A stretch of 15,090 bases of DNA from NCBI GenBank assembly GCA_938044055.1, contig CALIQO010000573.1:1-15090 (forward strand). Direction: 5' to 3'. Position numbers and translations under genes: made by a program. The first letter of the stretch is position 1. Every line of letters begins with the position of its first letter. Below are positions 1 through 5,318 of the stretch, piece after piece. The stretch comes from an uncultured Saprospiraceae bacterium. Lineage in GTDB: Bacteria; Bacteroidota; Bacteroidia; Chitinophagales; Saprospiraceae. Below the pieces are notes generated by a model. It saw only the letters and a program-made list of their open reading frames with translations, was not told the origin of the DNA and did no database searches.

Positions 1-73
1 TGGTACCTCCAGGAATCGAACCAGGGACACCAGGATTTTCAGTCCTGTGCTCTACCAACTGAGCTAAGGTACC
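1..73 (-). tRNA. tRNA-Phe (anticodon GAA)
   Basis: Read on the minus strand, this folds as a complete cloverleaf. The 7-bp acceptor stem pairs GGTACCT with AGGTACC and leaves discriminator A at position 1. The D-arm contains AGCTCAGTTGGTAGAGC. The 5-bp anticodon stem CAGGA/TCCTG encloses loop CTGAAAA, and the T-arm contains GGTTCGATTCC. The anticodon GAA (positions 38-40 on the plus strand) reads Phe codons UUC/UUU. The gene stops at the window edge, so a genomically encoded CCA tail cannot be checked. The promoter lies at 98-128. Confidence 0.97.
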
Positions 74-77
74 GTAT

Positions 78-92
78 GCTTACATTGTAAGC
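78..92. repeat. 15-base inverted repeat in the pre-tRNA-Phe leader
   Basis: GCTTACA and TGTAAGC are perfect inverted arms of 7 bases separated by a single T. The palindrome fills most of the predicted leader between the promoter and the mature tRNA 5' end. It could be an operator-like palindrome at the transcription start, or two strands annealing in DNA. With a one-base loop, a 7-bp RNA hairpin would have to open two terminal pairs. Its function is unknown. Confidence 0.45.
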
Positions 93-97
93 GCCGG

Positions 98-128
98 CAA
101 ATTTAGACTCTTTTTTTATTTAAGCAAA
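98..128 (-). promoter_or_regulatory. Promoter of tRNA-Phe (Bacteroidota sigma-A type)
   Basis: On the minus strand there is a -33 element TTTG (128 to 125), a 19-base spacer and a perfect -7 element TAAATTTG (105 to 98), matching the Bacteroidota consensus TTTG-N19-TAnnTTTG. Transcription should begin near 90-92, giving a leader of about 18 bases before the tRNA. This is the best-matching promoter in the window. Confidence 0.75.
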
Positions 129-294
129 GAAAAGAAGGTGAATTTAAAGGACAGTATAAAAAACTAGAATTATTCTTACTAACTGAAATCAGATGAGAAA
201 GCCATTAAGTGTTGTATAATAAAATCTGACCCTAAACTTCATTAAGATCTCAGGGAAGGATAATCTGACATTAGCTATTATCCCATCAGGCCAT

Positions 295-302
295 TATCTT
301 TG
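295..302 (+). promoter_or_regulatory. Candidate -7 element for the M90-like/ogt pair
   Basis: TATCTTTG is an exact match to TAnnTTTG, 38 bases before the ATG at 341. I see no clear -33 TTG at the right distance (271-274 reads TTAG), so this may be a weak or regulated promoter. The rest of the spacer from 129 to 340 holds no gene that I can support. Confidence 0.42.
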
Positions 303-340
303 TCAGGAAAAAAATTGCTTTTTTCTTATTACCTCTATAT

Positions 341-1177
341 ATGAAAATCCATTATTTAGATAAAATAATCTACCTGCCTCTGGTTCTTATAGCCGCTCTT
401 ATTCTTTACCTAGGAGAATCTACGGGTAACAGAGATATGACTATCTGGATATTCGTTCCTGTAGTTTTTATGGTTATCACATACTTGTTTAGCCCTCAGA
501 TAAACTTCTGGTGGCATAAAAAATATCCTATACCTCTCGACCCTAAAGTCAGGCAATGGATCCAAGCTTTCTCCCCCTACTATCAATCTCTTCAGCCTGA
601 AGAACAAGAAAAATATGACACAAGGCTTAACCTCTATATTGAAGGCAGAGAATTCAAATCTGTAGGTAGAGAAGTAAGAGACGTACCAGAAGATGTAAAA
701 GGAATGATAGGGTCTATCCCGATTATGATGAGTTTACACGAGGATGACTTTCTTATAGGCGACTGGGATCGAGTATATCTATACAAGCATCCCTTCCCTA
801 GTCCAGCATACCAATACTTACATACAGTAGAAGTAAATCATGAAGACTTGGTTATCATTTTTTCTTTAGAACATTTACTTCCAGGGTTGACCAGGCCCAG
901 TGAGTGTTATAATGTAGCCATTCACGCATTTGCGGAAGCGTATATGGACACCAGAAAAATATCCATTTCTGATTTAAGCAATTATGGATGGAAAGAAGTA
1001 AGTGAAGTCACCGGATGGAAAGAATCATTTATTACAGAATATACTGGGCACCCTCAATTAGATATGCGGGCAGTATGGGTTACTGTATACCATACTTTTC
1101 CAGTTCAACTTAACGAGAAGTTCCCAGAAATCTATAGCGAAATAACTACTCATTTTCCCAATCTTTCTACAGCATGA
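341..1177 (+). CDS. Membrane-anchored M90/MtfA-family protein with a destroyed zinc motif (pseudo-peptidase)
   Basis: The protein has 278 residues. Two hydrophobic segments (about 8-26 and 34-51) are followed by a soluble domain that resembles peptidase family M90 (MtfA). The match is seen in the block around residues 188-201 (ECYNVAIHAFAEAYM), which aligns with the family's helix carrying HEFAH, and in the block 243-267 (AVWVTVYHTFP...FPEIYSEI), which aligns with the helix carrying the third zinc ligand Glu. The family requires HExxH plus that downstream Glu. Here the motif reads H195-A-F-A-E199 and the third ligand position is Thr248, so the catalytic Glu and two zinc ligands are missing. 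The frame is intact over its full length, which suggests a retained non-catalytic role, for instance binding. Its stop overlaps the ogt start (ATGA), implying co-translation. The family assignment is by eye and the function is unknown. Confidence 0.72.
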   Translation: MKIHYLDKIIYLPLVLIAALILYLGESTGNRDMTIWIFVPVVFMVITYLFSPQINFWWHKKYPIPLDPKVRQWIQAFSPYYQSLQPEEQEKYDTRLNLYIEGREFKSVGREVRDVPEDVKGMIGSIPIMMSLHEDDFLIGDWDRVYLYKHPFPSPAYQYLHTVEVNHEDLVIIFSLEHLLPGLTRPSECYNVAIHAFAEAYMDTRKISISDLSNYGWKEVSEVTGWKESFITEYTGHPQLDMRAVWVTVYHTFPVQLNEKFPEIYSEITTHFPNLSTA

Positions 1178-1659
1178 ATTATGACTGGACTGACACAACC
1201 ATAGGTCGATGTTATGTATCGGCTACTGAGGATGGGATCACTTCAGTAAAATTATTAGATAAAGACCAAGTCAATGACCGCCTTCCTAATGAGCATACCG
1301 ATAAGGCCATTGACGAGCTTATACAATACTTCAACAGCGAATTAAAAGTATTTACTGTAGCCTTACATATGGTGGAAGGTACTCGATTTATGAAACAAGT
1401 ATGGAACTACCTACGAACCATCCCGTATGGTAAGACGGTTTCCTATCTAGATATTGCTAAATATCTCAACAATGAAAAAGCAGTCAGAGCAGTCGGAATG
1501 GCCAATGGTAAAAACCCAATCCCCATAATCGTTCCGTGTCATAGAGTAATAGGCAGTGATGGAAGTCTAGTCGGCTATGCTCTAGGAACAGATATCAAGC
1601 AACACCTTCTCAGCATCGAGAATCCATTAAGCTTCGGAATTCAATCCAGCTTATTCTGA
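1174..1659 (+). CDS. ogt: Methylated-DNA-[protein]-cysteine S-methyltransferase (O6-alkylguanine repair)
   Basis: A 161-residue suicide enzyme that transfers alkyl groups from O6 of guanine in DNA to its own cysteine, repairing mutagenic alkylation in one step. The C-terminal ATase domain (about 70-150) is well conserved. IPYGKTVSY (83-91) belongs to the winged-helix DNA-binding region. R105 in AVRAVG is the arginine-finger position. N111-G-K-N-P is the asparagine hinge, and P121-C122-H-R holds the acceptor cysteine. The following GYALG...K..LL..E pattern completes the family signature. The N-terminal 60 residues form the short, variable domain typical of Ogt. The start codon ATG overlaps the stop of the upstream M90-like gene by one base (ATGA), so the two are probably translationally coupled. 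No Ada-type regulatory domain is fused to it. Confidence 0.95.
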   Translation: MNYDWTDTTIGRCYVSATEDGITSVKLLDKDQVNDRLPNEHTDKAIDELIQYFNSELKVFTVALHMVEGTRFMKQVWNYLRTIPYGKTVSYLDIAKYLNNEKAVRAVGMANGKNPIPIIVPCHRVIGSDGSLVGYALGTDIKQHLLSIENPLSFGIQSSLF

Positions 1660-1706
1660 ACATACTTAATCCAGAAAAGAAATGTGGTTAAGGTTAAAAA
1701 CTAGAA

Positions 1707-2099
1707 TCAGTTGTTTTTAAAATCTGCTATTAAGCTAAACGATGGTACTTCTACATTAAATATCTGATGGCTTACAAGGTCTTCCATCTCGTAGTGGCCA
1801 GACATCTTACCTGCTGGAAACTTAAGTGGGCACCATGAAGAATACGTATGAGAATCTCCAGGTTCTATTATAGGTTGTTCACCGATGACACCATCACCCT
1901 TGACTATTCTTTTACTTCCATCACCATCTGTAATATTCCATTCTCGACGCAAAAGTTGAACCGTTGCTTCTCCCATATTGTGGATAGAGACTTGATAGCT
2001 GTGTACGAAATTATTCTGAGAGGGATTGCTTGCATTAACTTCATATCGTGGTCGGACACTCACCCGTATTCCTCTTGTTATGGCGAAGATCTTATTCAT
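1707..2099 (-). CDS. apaG: ApaG-domain protein
   Basis: A 130-residue single-domain protein of the ApaG/DUF525 family, a small immunoglobulin-like beta-sandwich. Family markers visible are the ITRGIRVSVRPRYE opening, the H-S-Y-x-V-x-I-x-N strand, REW-I-D-G-G, GDGVIGEQP and the SWCPL...GxMxGxYxM block near the end. The biochemical role of ApaG is not settled; early work linked it to cobalt resistance and magnesium efflux in enterobacteria. I place the start at 2099, where ATG overlaps the gmk stop as ATGA. That gives the usual ApaG length. The open frame continues upstream to 2135 but only over gmk codons. It is the third gene of a yicC-gmk-apaG operon and ends tail to tail with ogt, 47 bases away. 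Confidence 0.9.
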   Translation of the reverse strand: MNKIFAITRGIRVSVRPRYEVNASNPSQNNFVHSYQVSIHNMGEATVQLLRREWNITDGDGSKRIVKGDGVIGEQPIIEPGDSHTYSSWCPLKFPAGKMSGHYEMEDLVSHQIFNVEVPSFSLIADFKNN

Positions 2100-2692
2100 T
2101 CTGCAGACTCTTTTCGCATTCCTATAAACTGACATACAATGTTCTCGGCTTCCTGGAGAGTCACTTCAAGCTTATCATTAATTAAGACTGTATCGAAGCT
2201 CTCTTCATAGGTAAGTTCTCGTTTAATACGCTTGATACGCTTTTTAAGGCTAGATGGTGATTCTGTCTTCCTAGATTTCAATCGTTTTACCAGTTCCATG
2301 AATGAAGGTACTTTAATAAAAACGGCAAGGGCCTGATCGCCATACATCTTTTTAAGGTTGGTAGCACCATTAACTTCTATATCGAATACCATATGCTTTC
2401 CTGCTTCCCATACTCGATCCACTTCAGACTTAAGGGTACCATAAAATTGGTTGTCGTACACTTCTTCCCATTCTAGAAATGCTCCCTCATCTATTTTGGT
2501 TCTAAATTCTTCTTCAGATAAAAAGTAGTAGTCCTTGCCTTCTACCTCATGAGGTCTTTTCTCTCTAGAAGTTGCAGAAACAGAAAAATCTAAAAAATTA
2601 TACTTGTTAAGAAGGTGTCTAACTACTGTTGTTTTTCCTGACCCAGAAGGTGCAGTGAAAATAAACATTTTATGATTTTTCTTCTTACCCAT
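2096..2692 (-). CDS. gmk: Guanylate kinase
   Basis: A 198-residue cytosolic kinase that converts GMP plus ATP to GDP plus ADP, an essential step towards GTP, dGTP and ppGpp. The Walker A P-loop is A14-PSGSGK20-TT. The GMP-binding region carries S40-A-TSREKRPHEVEG-DYYF, with the arginines and tyrosines that hold GMP. VFDIEVNGA is the family's DxxG-type strand after the GMP-binding domain, and the lid helix carries the basic run KKRIKRIKRE. The start at 2692 is the first ATG; an ATG at residue 9 (2668) is possible but would leave very little before the first beta strand. Five bases separate it from yicC upstream, and its TGA overlaps the apaG ATG. Pairing of yicC and gmk is a widespread bacterial gene order. 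Confidence 0.96.
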   Translation of the reverse strand: MGKKKNHKMFIFTAPSGSGKTTVVRHLLNKYNFLDFSVSATSREKRPHEVEGKDYYFLSEEEFRTKIDEGAFLEWEEVYDNQFYGTLKSEVDRVWEAGKHMVFDIEVNGATNLKKMYGDQALAVFIKVPSFMELVKRLKSRKTESPSSLKKRIKRIKRELTYEESFDTVLINDKLEVTLQEAENIVCQFIGMRKESAE

Positions 2693-2697
2693 GATTT

Positions 2698-3576
2698 TTA
2701 AACCACATTGGCCAGTTGTTCTTTAATCTGTTCTAGAGCATCTTTCATAGATACAACAATCTGCTGGATCTCAGAGTGCTGTGCTTTAGCTCCGAGTGTA
2801 TTGATTTCTCTCCCCATTTCTTGAGAAATAAAAGAGAGTTTCTTTCCTTTAGAAAAATCCACTCCTCCTATTACATCGTGAAAGAATTTACAATGTTGCT
2901 CAAGTCTGACTTTCTCTTCATTGATATCAAGTTTTTCCACATAAAACAATACCTCTTGTTCGAAACGGTTCTGATCTACTTGACCATTGCTGAGAAACTC
3001 ATTTAAGTTCTTACTCAATCTCTTTCTAAGGTTTTCTATCCTATCTCCTTCATGTGGAAGGATGGCTGTGAGACTGCTCTGGATGAAGTCTACATTAGAT
3101 ACCAAGTCTTTATGCATGGCTTCTCCTTCCTTAGACCTAAAGGAATTTAGGTTTTTTACGGCCTCTAATGCAGTCTGCTTTACTATAGACCATTCCTCAT
3201 CGCTGATAGAAGATTCATTGTTGACTACCACATTAGGTATTCTGAGTATCCCTGCGAATAAATCTTCCTCTGATGTATAATTGAGTTCTTCTTTCAGATT
3301 CGTTAACTCACGAAAGTAATGTTTAAACAATGCTTTGTTAAGTGCATAATCATCTTCACCATTTCCAGCATCGACATCAATCTGAACATCCATCTTACCT
3401 CTGTGGGCATCTTTTAAAATCAGGTTTCTGAGATCGATCTCTTTTTCTCGATAATTATTAGGAGCTTTTATCCGGATATCGGTTGTCTTACCATTTAGTG
3501 ATCTTATGCCTATCTGTATATTCTTACCATTAAATTTTCCGCTTGCTTTACCGTAACCCGTCATTGATAAGATCAT
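2698..3576 (-). CDS. yicC: YicC/YloC family endoribonuclease
   Basis: A 292-residue protein of the YicC family. It opens with the hallmark M-I-L-S-MTGYG (residues 1-8) followed by R-S-L-N-G-K, typical of the N-terminal YicC domain (about 1-155). The C-terminal DUF1732 region (about 205-292) contains DINEEKVRLEQHCKFF, GKKLSFISQEMGREINTLGAKA and the closing VVSMKDALEQIKEQLANV, all strongly conserved. Members from E. coli and Bacillus have been reported to act as metal-dependent endoribonucleases, with E. coli YicC implicated in small-RNA turnover; the role here is inferred by homology. It is the first gene of the yicC-gmk-apaG operon, with a -7 element TATATTTG 22 bases before its ATG. Confidence 0.94.
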   Translation of the reverse strand: MILSMTGYGKASGKFNGKNIQIGIRSLNGKTTDIRIKAPNNYREKEIDLRNLILKDAHRGKMDVQIDVDAGNGEDDYALNKALFKHYFRELTNLKEELNYTSEEDLFAGILRIPNVVVNNESSISDEEWSIVKQTALEAVKNLNSFRSKEGEAMHKDLVSNVDFIQSSLTAILPHEGDRIENLRKRLSKNLNEFLSNGQVDQNRFEQEVLFYVEKLDINEEKVRLEQHCKFFHDVIGGVDFSKGKKLSFISQEMGREINTLGAKAQHSEIQQIVVSMKDALEQIKEQLANVV

Positions 3577-3597
3577 ATACTTCTATTTTAGAGTGGG

Positions 3598-3605
3598 CAA
3601 ATATA
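3598..3605 (-). promoter_or_regulatory. Candidate -7 element of the yicC-gmk-apaG operon
   Basis: On the minus strand TATATTTG (3605 to 3598) is a perfect TAnnTTTG followed by C, 22 bases before the yicC ATG. This implies a leader of roughly 15 bases. No clear -33 TTG sits 19-21 bases further upstream. Confidence 0.5.
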
Positions 3606-3788
3606 AACCTTCCTTAGAGATTCTATGATTTGTTTCCACAACATATCTATCTACCGACATTGATTAATCTACCTATAATGACTGTCTATATTGTATATAT
3701 ACCGCTATTTATTCTGGTAGAATCTATTAAAAGCTTGTAAATGAATCAATTAAAGTAGAATTCCTTTGAAAAAATTGCAAATAATATT

Positions 3789-3817
3789 TTTCATTCTCAA
3801 TTTTATTGCGAAATTTG
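3789..3817 (+). promoter_or_regulatory. Weak candidate promoter for the HU-like operon
   Basis: TTTC (3789-3792), a 17-base spacer and GAAATTTG (3810-3817, one mismatch to TAnnTTTG) followed by CC. If used, the leader would be about 55 bases long and would include the short repeat-like run CCCTTTTAGATAGGGG at 3821-3836, which can form a small CCCTTTT/AGGGG-type stem. This is a weak call. Confidence 0.25.
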
Positions 3818-3879
3818 CCATCCCTTTTAGATAGGGGTACTAAAAAATCACTTAACTAACTATAAATCAAGATATAAGA

Positions 3880-4182
3880 ATGAGGAAAGCGGACTTAGTA
3901 GCGACGATTTCAGAAAAAACGGGTGTACCTAAAGTTGATGTATTGGTTTCATTGGAAATGTTCTTTAGTGAAGTAAAGAACTCACTTTCTAGTGGTGAAA
4001 ATGTATATGTACGGGGATTCGGATCATTCGTTATAAAGAAAAGAGCGAAGAAAATCGGAAGGCACATCAAGAAAAATGAGGCTATCGAAATTCCAGAACA
4101 CTATATCCCATCATTTAAACCTGCTAAGATTTTCGTTGATCAAGTAAAAGAAAACGTGACTTCTTTGCCGGATGAAAAGTGA
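3880..4182 (+). CDS. HU/IHF-family DNA-binding protein
   Basis: A 100-residue nucleoid-associated protein. The N-terminal helical pair MRKADLVATISEKTGVPKVDVLVSLE is the HU dimerisation region. V-x-VRGFGSFVIKKR (about 44-57) is the diagnostic beta turn. The DNA-clasping arm runs through IGRHIKKNEAIEIPEHYIP with the intercalating-type proline in EIPEH, and SFKPAKIF closes the fold. HU dimers bend DNA without strong sequence preference. The length is slightly above the usual 90 residues because of a polar tail. It heads an operon with a TPR protein, whose ATG lies inside the last codons of this gene (11-base overlap), and with a COX24-like peptide gene. The divergent neighbour is yicC. Confidence 0.95.
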   Translation: MRKADLVATISEKTGVPKVDVLVSLEMFFSEVKNSLSSGENVYVRGFGSFVIKKRAKKIGRHIKKNEAIEIPEHYIPSFKPAKIFVDQVKENVTSLPDEK

Positions 4183-4972
4183 TGGTATAAAAAAACAACA
4201 GGTAATATCGGTATCTATAAGTTTGCTAGTACTTGCTTTTCTATACTTTAGTTTCGATATCGCTCCGAAAAAAAATAAGGCTCTGGAAAAGTCCAGAACC
4301 CTCAATGCTGAAGCAACTAGTATTCAGAATTTAGTCAGAGAAGCTCGACCAGAAATAGGAGATGATTTTAAGATCATAGAAGCTTTGATGATAGAACTCG
4401 AAGATGCCCAAGAAGACAGCAGCAGGATAGAAGTAGAAGAAAGAATTGCCTCACAATGGTATGAGCTCGGACATCCAGAAATCTCTGCATATTATGCACA
4501 GGAGATTGCTGAGAAAAAAGAAAGTGCCGATAGCTGGGCAATTGCAGGGACCACATATGTCATTGCCATGAAGGGGACAGAAAAAGAAAAAGTTAAGACG
4601 TGGACCTTTAATCGAGCGGTGGGAGCATTTGAGAATGCAATCAGTATAGAACCTGAAAACATCGATCATAAAATCAATCTGGCACTTACTTATGTTGAGA
4701 ATCCTCCATCAGAAAATCCGATGAAAGGAATAGTAAGTCTCAGAACATTGAACGAAAAATATCCTGACAACGTTAAAGTGCTTAATCAGCTAGGTAGACT
4801 ATCTCTACAGACAGGGCAGATAGAAAATGCCTTAAAGAGATTGAAATCAGCAGAATTGATAGAAAGTAATAACAGGACAACCCAGTGTTTACTTGCAGAA
4901 ACCTACATAAAACTAGGAGATCAAGTTAACGGGAAGGTCTATCAAGATAAATGTTTAAATAATAAAAATTAA
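4172..4972 (+). CDS. TPR-repeat protein with N-terminal membrane anchor
   Basis: A 266-residue protein. A single hydrophobic segment (about residues 11-29) follows a short, basic cytoplasmic tail, so the rest is probably outside the cytoplasmic membrane. Residues 45-100 are acidic and helical. From about 95 onwards TPR-like helix pairs can be seen, including W..A...Y (about 122-128), AVGAFENAISIEPENIDHKINLALTY (about 149-174), and a clear pair NVKVLNQLGRLSLQTGQIENALKRLKSAE with the small-residue pattern of TPR. These mediate protein-protein contacts; the partner is unknown. Its ATG overlaps the HU-like gene by 11 bases in a different frame, which suggests translational coupling. The 31-codon COX24-like gene follows 12 bases after its stop. 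I recognise the repeat type but not a named family. Confidence 0.8.
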   Translation: MKSDGIKKQQVISVSISLLVLAFLYFSFDIAPKKNKALEKSRTLNAEATSIQNLVREARPEIGDDFKIIEALMIELEDAQEDSSRIEVEERIASQWYELGHPEISAYYAQEIAEKKESADSWAIAGTTYVIAMKGTEKEKVKTWTFNRAVGAFENAISIEPENIDHKINLALTYVENPPSENPMKGIVSLRTLNEKYPDNVKVLNQLGRLSLQTGQIENALKRLKSAELIESNNRTTQCLLAETYIKLGDQVNGKVYQDKCLNNKN

Positions 4973-4984
4973 AAACTAGGAATT

Positions 4985-5080
4985 ATGCCTTGTGGTAAAA
5001 AAAGAAAACGACATAAGATCTCTACTCATAAAAGAAAGAAGAGACTTAGAAAGAACAGACATAAGAAGAAGAATAGATAG
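4985..5080 (+). CDS. COX24/AURKAIP1 (mS38-like) small basic protein, probable ribosome component
   Basis: A 31-codon gene, ATG at 4985 and TAG at 5078-5080. It begins MPCGKKRKRHKISTHKRKKR and continues with a similar basic run; apart from about ten residues everything is Lys, Arg or His. The core K-R-K-R-H-K-x-x-x-H-K-R-K-K-R-x-R-K fits the C-terminal domain of mitochondrial mS38 (AURKAIP1/Cox24), and many Bacteroidota genomes carry annotated AURKAIP1/COX24-domain proteins of this size. mS38 and the similar actinobacterial bS22 sit in the small ribosomal subunit near the decoding region, so a ribosomal role is inferred. It sits 12 bases after the TPR gene and 25 bases before a strong terminator, placing it last in the HU operon. 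It is short enough to be missed by usual gene callers. Confidence 0.85.
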   Translation: MPCGKKRKRHKISTHKRKKRLRKNRHKKKNR

Positions 5081-5105
5081 AATTAAGTAACTATCAATAA
5101 GAGAT

Positions 5106-5138
5106 ATGCAACTGGGCAGTGTCCCAGTTGCATCTTTT
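5106..5138 (+). terminator. Strong intrinsic terminator after the COX24-like gene
   Basis: A perfect 11-bp stem, ATGCAACTGGG (5106-5116) with CCCAGTTGCAT (5123-5133), has a 6-base loop and is followed by CTTTTCT. It closes the HU-TPR-COX24 operon and separates it from RNase G. Confidence 0.85.
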
Positions 5139-5318
5139 CTAGAATGGAACTGGTGGCTGGCTATAACCTCAACATCCCGATATAATGCCAAAGATTTTTA
5201 ACCCTAAGCCAAGAAGAGTAGTAGAAAATACTTAGCAGCTAAACCTAAAAAAGCCCTTTCCCCTTACCATCTAGTTTTCTGTAGAGAAGTCCCTCGTGTT
5301 GATGCTAAAGCAATAGCT

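Larger units (their letters stand above)
3577..3879. other. Divergent gene-free spacer between yicC and the HU-like gene
   Basis: This AT-rich stretch of 303 bases separates two divergently transcribed operons. I see no open frame of note, no RNA gene and no strong inverted repeat. It contains the yicC -7 element at its left end and a weak candidate promoter for the HU-like gene at 3789-3817. In between, roughly 3610-3780, nothing recognisable is present. Confidence 0.6.

Noticed and set aside
1694..1720. AT-only hairpin TTAAAAAC/GTTTTTAA between ogt and apaG as a bidirectional terminator
   Set aside because: Only two G-C-containing positions in an 8-bp stem with an 11-base loop, and it overlaps the apaG stop; too weak to call in an AT-rich spacer.
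2097..2135. Longer apaG starting at 2135 (12 extra residues)
   Set aside because: The extra codons lie wholly inside gmk, and the ATG at 2099 forms an ATGA overlap and gives the normal ApaG length.
2987..3280. 97-codon open frame on the plus strand inside yicC
   Set aside because: Antisense to a well-conserved gene; its translation is low-complexity and shows no family resemblance.
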